64,000 nucleotides of DNA from Litomosoides sigmodontis (Eukaryota > Nematoda > Chromadorea > Rhabditida > Onchocercidae), in assembly GCA_963070105.1 (NCBI GenBank), contig OY718804.1, positions 6,657,317 through 6,721,316 on the forward strand, read 5' to 3'. Below, piece after piece: positions 52,430 to 64,000 of this stretch. The position numbers and the translations under genes were made by a program. Within the stretch, counting starts at the first letter, position 1. Each line of letters starts with the position of its first letter. Under the pieces are notes generated by a model. It did no database searches, was not told where the DNA came from, and saw only the letters and a list, made by a program, of their open reading frames with translations.

Positions 52430-55400
52430 ATGACATCATATACACCAACAACACGTCAAGGCCATAATGAGAATGGTCATCAACACAATATCTATGTACG
52501 ACGCGGATCCGGAGATGTTGAGTTTGACGCGCCGATTCTATCTTTCAGACGGTGAATTTTTAACATCCACTAGCGGTATGTTAGATTTTTGCTGCAAGGT
52601 GAGGTTACAAAAACAAAGTTATTTTTTTTAATCATTATGTATATTGTATGTTTATCCTACTTGTTTCCAGTGCTGAGCATACTCTAATGGATAGCTTTCG
52701 AGAACGTTTAAGTTTGCGCACCTATCGTGACTCACTGAACACATCCACTTGTGACAATGAAATGCTTGATGAAGGTAATTTCATATCATTTTTGCTTTGT
52801 TATCATTCTATAAAATTAGTTAATTTGTCTTCGCTTTGATCTACACTGACAAAAAAGATAGAAAAAGACGCTGTTCCTTCTTTTGTAAATTGTAGATCTT
52901 GGACATCCTCCAGCTACGCATGATACATCACAAAGAACTCATGTGGTTTCGTTGCAATCAGATTCACTACTTGGTCCGCCGTTTCGGTCAAGATCTCGTT
53001 CGGATGCAACAAACACTCCGCTGTTTTGTCGTCAGAATATGGGGACAATAGTATTATTTCCAAATAGATTAGAAAAACAACCACTGAGTGAGTTGTTTTA
53101 CTATTTACCGTTACTTTTTTAATAGCACTAAAAACGTATTAAGAATAATTGCTACAGCAATAATAGTATTTCTAAATACTGTCTACTTTTCCCTATTTTC
53201 AACTGAAATAAATGAATAAAAAGTGTTATAGTTTGAGATTTCAGGGCATAATTTTCGTGTTCGCACTGAAAGGCATAGCGTATGCGTAACGGATTTACCA
53301 GAATTGAAAGGTTGTAGTTCGCCGGTGTCATCGAATCATTTGTTTGTTGATCCACAATTTGCAAATGCTTCAGTCGCAAGTGTTAATAATCACTGTTATG
53401 GATCAACAAATACAACAGAAATGAGGTCAAGCATGTGGAATCTGCCGGTAGTTGTTAATTTTGTAGAATTTGGTACTAAATTTGATTTTTCTAAGATGTC
53501 ATTGCAATGGTTAGGATGATACGGAAACTGATGTTGGTAAAAATCCCTCTACAAAACAGATCATAAAGACTAATTTCTTCTCGCATTATTGTGTGCTTAA
53601 TGCTCTTATATCTTGCTTTGTTACAAAATTACAACAAAGCATTTGTTGTAACTGTCAATCTTGAACGAACGGTTTTCTTTTTTTGTTATTAAATCCTAAT
53701 CTTACATTAAACGACGAATATTTACAGTGGATTGATTAAAAAAGTATTTTAAAGCCAGTAACTTACAATTTTTACAGCTTGAGAGGTGTAGCAATGAGGG
53801 AAGTTTAAAAGAACTTAGATTTTGTTTGAAATTTTACGATCATGTATTGTATTTTAGTGTCACTTAAATCCAATCCAGCTCAAACTTGATGGAACTGACG
53901 CACATGAAAAACAACAATCTCCTCTGAGTAAGTTCCACTACCGTTTCAGTGTCAAACAAGTCCTCAGTCCTGAGAGAGATTAATCGTAATTGACACTAAA
54001 GTTTTTGTTCATGTAGTGCAAATAATATTTGGGTTTCCAGTTCGCGCTAAAAAGTTAACTCGTAACGCGTAATAACTTGAATAACTCTTTATATGCATTC
54101 AATTATACTTACATGTAGATTTAGTTATATTTGCATGTACACTAAATCAGTAATTTTGTTAACACCAAGTTTTTCCAGTACATACTGACCAAGAACATGG
54201 AGTTCTTAACACCACTGCATTGCAAACTACACCGCGTGTCGGATCGGAACCAACATCACCATTTAGTAACTACGCAATTCTTATCAAAGAGGTTTACGTT
54301 TTTTGCTAAAAATTTAATTTACCAGCATTTTTCATGATTATGTGTTCTTCCCATTAGGGAGGGTTAATTAATATTCGACAGTAGAAATTGTACTGCTATG
54401 ACAGTAGAAAACGTGCTGCTGTGACTCTACATTGCAATAAAGGGATTGCACATATTGGTAGATTTCAAGAAATTTAAAATTTTCAGTTAAATTAGAACTT
54501 TTGTTACTTAACTTTGAGTTGTTCAGCTATCTGCAGAAACACATTTCTTCTTTCGTGGTTCAAGCTCAAAAACTAACGCTGCATTTTCACCCGGAACCAA
54601 TTAGTTGATCCTGCTGTCTTTACGACTATGCAGAATAGCTTCTAAACGGTACTAAACAATCACAGAGTAACGTGCTGAACTGCTTCTAAAAAGGGTGTAA
54701 AATTTTTTAGTTGTTGGTCATGTGAATGTTTGATCAAAATCCTGCCAGAGGTTTTGTGTATTATCATCCTTGTGTACCAATTTATTACTTTCTAATTCGA
54801 AGTGTGATATCTATAAAGTAACAGTAAAAGAAGAAAATTTCTCGTTGTTCGCTTTTGCAAAGCTGCATTCATAGGCATTGATTGATTTGATATGCTAAGT
54901 GCATCCGATGAGGACCTTAACATATAATGGAATTTGCGCTTTGTTTTTTTTTGTTTTTTTATAAGTCAAAATTTGTAAGTCGACAGAACTTGCATCTTTC
55001 AGGTTTTCATACCACTACTTTTGTCATTTAATTGCTCTTTCGTAATACTGTTAAGGTCCTCAGTGATATGTTAAGGTATTTGTTTTCTTAAAGTATTTGT
55101 GCTGTTGGATTTCGGATGATTTTGTCTGCCACATGTTTTCTTCACGTACTTTTTTGTCATCACCGAGTCACAAGAATAATTCTATTCATAATGATGCGCT
55201 ATAACTACGTTTTGGCCGACTAAAACCTCTATTCGGGAAAATACAACGAAAAACTTTTCATTGGAATGTGACAAATCACTTTGAATTTTCAGATAACTCA
55301 TGTTGGAAAATTTAACGTTTATTTGAATATATCAAAATTTATTAATTCTATTTGTCGTATTGAAAGCTGATTTTTACATTATTATAATTGGAGTTATGAA

Positions 55401-58335
55401 TTTCAGAGCCCATTCAATCTATCGTCTGAGCAGCTACCATTGCACTCTTCTTACGATGGAGCTACTCCCGAATTTTTCAAAGTTATTTTCGGTTTGCTTT
55501 CCTTGCTTGTAGTCATTTTCATATTTTTAGCAAACTTTTCATTCACTTCCTGTTTATTTTTGCTGCTTCCAAAGTAACTAGCTTTAAAAAAATATGAAGT
55601 TGCAGAAAGTCAGGATGCTGTTTATTCATCGTTCATGCGGGCACATAAATGTTATGATCTAATTCCTACAAGTACGAAATTGGTCGTTCTCGATACTGAA
55701 CTACCGGTCAGATAATTTTTCTTAAATTTTAAGGCTTTTTATAGTGATTTAATTTACACGGTCTCAGGTAATTTAAAGATACTTCATTTTCAAATTTATG
55801 TTTGCTTCACAAGAAAGTTTCAGTTTCTTTTTATAAGGTACAAGTGTATGCATAAAGGAAATTCTTGACAAGTAGAATAACGGAATTAAAATTCGTTATC
55901 ACTTAATGTATAACTATGTGTGTTTCTGAGATATTGCTAATTATTCAACATTCCGACGAATTCGATACTTCATTTAATTTTAATTTGATAACGTTGTCTT
56001 GTTATGTGATTAAGAGGTTGTAATTCGTAAATAACCTATCTTGTATCGATTTATTTATCTGACATCTCATTAGGTAAATGTAAATTGGAAGAACCTTATT
56101 TTCCTTTGTCTTATTGGATCCGTTTTTCTATATTTTATTCGTAACTGCAAATGACAAAATAATCCTTTTCTATTTTCACAATTGCTTTACAGGTGAAAAA
56201 GGCCTTTTTTGCGCTTATTTACAATGGAGTTCGGGCAGCCCCTCTATGGGACAGTAAAAGGCAGGAATTTGTTGGCATGCTTACTATTACTGACTTTATT
56301 CTAGTACTTCAAAAGTATGGATTTCTTCCATTATTATGGATAATATGAGATAATCCTGAAGTGAGATTATATACAACAATGCACCTTTCTTAAAAAAAAT
56401 TTATTGATGAAAGGTTGCCAAAAAATTTAGATTGGTAGCTATTTCATATATCAAAAGCAATACACACCAACTTGTTTTTTTTTTACATTTGGCTTTTATT
56501 AAGCTGTATTATAGGTATTATACGAAGAATGATTCAAAAAGTGAAGGTATAGAGGATCTTGAGAAACATAAAATAGCAACTTGGCGTGATGAACTGGAGC
56601 AAGATGGTTATTTAAAGCCACTGGTATCCATAAGTCCTTCTGAAAGGTTTCTAAACATCCTTTATATAACATTTTAATTTTGCTGTTTTTTATCCACGGA
56701 TTCCAGCTCAAAACTTATGTTTCAAGTCTTGTTTTTTTTGTTTAATTTTTCGTTAAAAAAATTTTTTCAGCCTTTTCCAAGCAGTTCAAGTTCTCTGTAA
56801 AGAGAAAGTGCATCGTTTGCCAGTGATGGAAGAGTGTGCTGGCAATATCGCTTTCATTCTTACTCACAAGCGATTGATAAAGTTCCTTTATCTATATGTT
56901 AGTTTTTACTTCCAAACAATTCTGTTCATCAGAAGCTTAAGTTTTTCTTTAATAAGTTTGATTTTCTGTTGAACTCAGCAATATTTGTTGTAATATATTT
57001 TACTTCAGTGTCCAGGTTGTGCTTTTTTTGAGCTCCTGAGAAATAACATAATCGAAATTTGAATTGGTTTAAAAGTCATTACAATGATTTTGTGTAACAT
57101 TGTTTTTATGCCATCATAAATTTCTCTCAAATTTCCGTTTCTGAAAGTGATTAAGGGTTAGATTTAGATGATTGATTTACCTCGTCCATTCTTTATGGAG
57201 AAGACGCCTCTTGAATTGGGGATTGGTACGTGGAATAATGTTTCAACGATTACTCAGAATACTCAATTGATAGATATCATGGAGATATTTCTTTCCAAGG
57301 GGGTGTCTGCTTTACCAGTATTGGATGAAAATGAAAAAGTGTGTTTTGTTTTGTGGAAATTTAACTCAACTAGAAGTTTCAGTCTTCTAATGAATTACTT
57401 TTTTGAAATGATCAGCAAGCGGCTGTTTATATAATTATGTTAGAAGTATTTGAATCGCATCATAATTTAGTAAAAATTTATGAACAGTGATGGAGTATAC
57501 TAAAGAAATCAGCCAGAAGGTCTTGCAGGTTGTTGACATCTATGCTAAATTCGACGCTATAAATTTGGCAGCTAATAAATCATATATTGATTTAGACGTT
57601 ACGGCGCAGGAAGCTTTACGGTATCGTGTTGATGTAAGTTTCAATTTTGTCATTTTTTATTTGAATTTATCAACACAAAAAATTCAGTAAATTTCTTGAA
57701 GATGTTCAACTTTCAGTGGTTCGAAGGAGTACGATGCTGTTCACCCGATGACTCTCTAATGACGATTATAGAAATGATAGTTCGTGCCGAGGTACATCGA
57801 TTGGTAGTAGTTGACCATGATAAGAAAGTAAAAGGGATAATTTCACTCTCAGACATATTACGCTTTTTGGTTCTAGAACCGCCAGTTACACCACCTGGAA
57901 GTAAGTTACTTTATGTTATGCATGCGATTAGTTTGAGTCGAACAAACAGCATAGTTTGATGCATCAAATTTCATTTACTTTGGAATAATCCATTATATGT
58001 ACATAGAAAAATTTGAAGAGAAATAGATTTTCGTCATAATAAAGTAATATTTATGTTATAATAGCGTGATATGAGACATTGCATACTGGTTCTTTGGAAT
58101 TCTAATTCAAGGCATCTTCATGTGCTAATTTTGTAACGTTCGAAACCAATTATAGCACATGAGAGCTCTAATTGTCTTGTCTTTGCTAGTTAGATAGTTG
58201 CCCTACTTTTAGAAGAAAAATGTCCTGGGCGCTCATTGCAACTGTTTAATGTTTAATAATGGTTTAGATTGTGGTCCCGATTTTGCAGTGGACGATGCAA
58301 TTGGAAGTAATGATGACAAAACATACTGTTCGTAA
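52430..58335 (+). CDS. aakg: AMP-activated protein kinase gamma subunit
   Basis: This is the nucleotide-sensing subunit of AMPK. Fifteen exons join in phase: 52430-52551, 52671-52774, 52896-53087, 53245-53447, 53515-53536, 54179-54291, 55407-55491, 55606-55706, 56193-56314, 56515-56646, 56771-56897, 57168-57338, 57529-57633, 57717-57900 and 58289-58335 (609 aa). The first 285 residues or so are Ser/Thr-rich and unlike human gamma-1, as in long gamma isoforms. Four CBS motifs follow from [19 protein letters not shown]. Binding-site residues keep the family pattern: Asp in LTITDF (site 1), none in THKRLIKF (site 2), Asp in YAKFDAINL (site 3) and Asp in ISLSDILRF (site 4). KVHRLPV and EVHRLVVV supply the conserved His-Arg pairs. 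Exon 5 is only 22 bases. Several gamma genes exist in nematodes, so I give no number. Confidence 0.95.
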
Positions 58336-59690
58336 AATAGGGTTACCTCCAGCCTATTTTGACAAAGAGGTCTTGTAAATGCTCTTCTAAATGTGGTTTC
58401 TTATTCTCTCAGTGTTTTGCAAATATTGTGCCTTCTTTTGTAGTTTTTATAATGGATTCAGTATGTATTGTTTTTACATCTATGACACCCATTGATGTAA
58501 TTATTATGGCACCCATTCACACATTTCGTGGTGCAGTTTTATGGTTCTACTCCCTTTATTATCGCTTGATGGTAGAGGTAGGTGGTTTGGTTATTAGTTC
58601 GTAATTGAGAAGCTCAGTTGTAGGTGCCTGTCAAATTGTTTTCCTTGCTATCTGGTTTAGAAATTACTGGCGGATGTTGTTTTGAAATGAACGCATTGAC
58701 TGCTTCATATTCTTCGCGTTTTCGTTTTTGCAGTAATTTCTTTTTAGAGTTGTTATATCTCTCGAAGAATGTGTTTTCAGGACATTTTACATTTGATGTA
58801 AGACAATATAATTTAGATTGTTCACAATGGGTTTATCTCTTATTGCCTTTTTATATACTTTGTATACTAAGCTAGTGATTGACTTGATTTCTATGCAGTC
58901 AAGTTTGAGAACTGGAACTATCCACAAGCCCTGCGATCAAGCAATGATATGCATTCTGGTTTTTCGAAGAATAATGTATAATAAGTTCGGGTCCGTTTCA
59001 AATGGCGGTTGTCAAGAAAGATTCAAAACAAATGGAAATACCGGGTCTCATTCACATCGTATAATTCCGGGTCTTTGTGCTGCTTTTTTTATGTTTATTA
59101 TTTCAAGTAAACTTATCATGTTGATGATTTACGTTGTATAGTCCTTCAAATCCTTTTTTATTCAAGTTACTTAAACAAAGCATTTTATGAGCTAAAGTGA
59201 TATGACTAGGAAGTCAAATGTGCAACTAGCAGGAACATGCTAGTTTCGTATCAGGTCTACTGTGCGATGTTTCTTGTTCACATTTAAATTTCATGTCTGC
59301 ATTGTTTATTAGCTATAAAAGTTTGTTAATTTAAAAAAGTTTGCCATTTGTTTAGTAACTTCAACTGCGTCTTTCTTGGCGACATGAACTTGAAATTGAA
59401 GTGATAAAACGCTTTTACAGGAGGACCTTGAATAGTGGCGGCACGCAGTCATTCTATGAGGAAGGATATTTTACGAGTGCTTCGATGTAGAGGGCTACAG
59501 AGCTGTAAATTAAGACATCAATAATTCAAGTAGCACATCATCGCTTACATCCGATTAGTGTCCGCTCCCTGCAGCCATTAGGACAACAAGAAAAAATATA
59601 GAGCTGCAAACTTCCGTTATTTTTTTTGGACCATTTTCTGAAAACGGCTGAATGGCAAGCGCTTATAGTGGTTAATTAAGTGGTATAGAA
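58336..59690. other. Spacer between AMPK gamma and PRP40
   Basis: No gene supported. Open frames at 58359-58604, 58624-58875 and 58818-59141 are hydrophobic, T-rich readings of AT-rich DNA without splice context. The region should hold the AMPK gamma 3' UTR and the PRP40 promoter. Confidence 0.5.
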
Positions 59691-59712
59691 GGGAGGGAGG
59701 GGGAAGGTGGGG
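59691..59712 (+). promoter_or_regulatory. G-rich run able to form a G-quadruplex
   Basis: Plus strand GGGAGGGAGGGGGAAGG then TGGGG gives four G tracts of three or more with loops of 1, 1 and about 5 bases. More G-rich sequence continues to about 59755. It lies 170-190 bases upstream of the PRP40 start. Confidence 0.6.
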
Positions 59713-59870
59713 TTGAAAGTGAATGGTGAAGGGGTGGTGAAGGTGAAGGGAAGTGAGTTCCAACTTTGTTTGTATTCAGTTAAAATCCTTTGAATATGAA
59801 GTTATAAGAATCTTAGTGGAAGGACTACCTTGTTTTTTCTTAGACAACACAACATGAAGCATGAAATTAC

Positions 59871-59872
59871 AG
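59871..59872 (+). promoter_or_regulatory. Probable trans-splice acceptor of PRP40
   Basis: GAAATTACAG lies 7 bases before the ATG at 59880. A second, more pyrimidine-rich acceptor (TGTTTTTTCTTAG, ending 59843) would leave two upstream ATGs in the leader, so the nearer site is favoured if the leader is short, as in the other genes here. Confidence 0.45.
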
Positions 59873-59879
59873 AGGGAAA

Positions 59880-64000
<4,121 letters not shown>

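Overview
The window is nuclear DNA from a nematode. It is AT-rich, and its genes are split into many small exons by short introns with TTTCAG-type acceptors. Several coding starts lie a few bases after a free acceptor, as expected for spliced-leader trans-splicing. The proteins match known animal families: CNOT9, eIF3m, uS5m, SEL1L, BPI/LBP, PAR-3, AMPK gamma, PRP40 and mS23. The intron style and gene set would suit a parasitic worm of the Ascaris/filarial type, but I cannot name a species. I assembled exons by hand from reading frame, splice sites and remembered family alignment. Coordinates are for whole genes, with exons listed in the text.

Region 1 (1-13.6 kb, all minus strand) holds housekeeping genes: the 5' end of CNOT9, complete eIF3m, mitochondrial ribosomal protein uS5m (extreme 5' end not found), and complete sel-1 (14 exons, 716 aa), whose product belongs to the ER-associated degradation machinery. 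Region 2 (16.8-24.1 kb, minus) holds two secreted BPI/LBP/CETP-family lipid-binding proteins with an unrecognised 101-aa gene between them. Region 3 (26.0-37.3 kb, minus) is one large gene of about 25 exons for the polarity scaffold PAR-3. It has an N-terminal oligomerisation domain, three PDZ domains and the aPKC-binding CR3 motif. Its last exon appears to offer two C-termini, with the stop codon of one forming the splice acceptor of the other.

Region 4 (37.3-52.4 kb) is mostly non-coding, with microsatellites and an 81-bp tandem duplication. It contains two tRNA-Arg(TCG) genes facing each other. It also holds a new four-exon RING-finger gene (158 aa) and two weaker candidate genes that I could not assign.

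Region 5 (52.4-64 kb, mainly plus) holds a complete AMPK gamma subunit gene (15 exons, 609 aa) and the 5' two-thirds or so of PRP40, a U1 snRNP-associated splicing factor. The complete gene for mitochondrial ribosomal protein mS23 sits on the opposite strand inside a PRP40 intron.

I found no mobile element with recognisable ends, no CRISPR array and no bacterial or viral genes. The most unusual points are the PAR-3 stop/acceptor overlap, the nested mS23 gene, a GC-AG intron in eIF3m, and the uncharacterised small genes.
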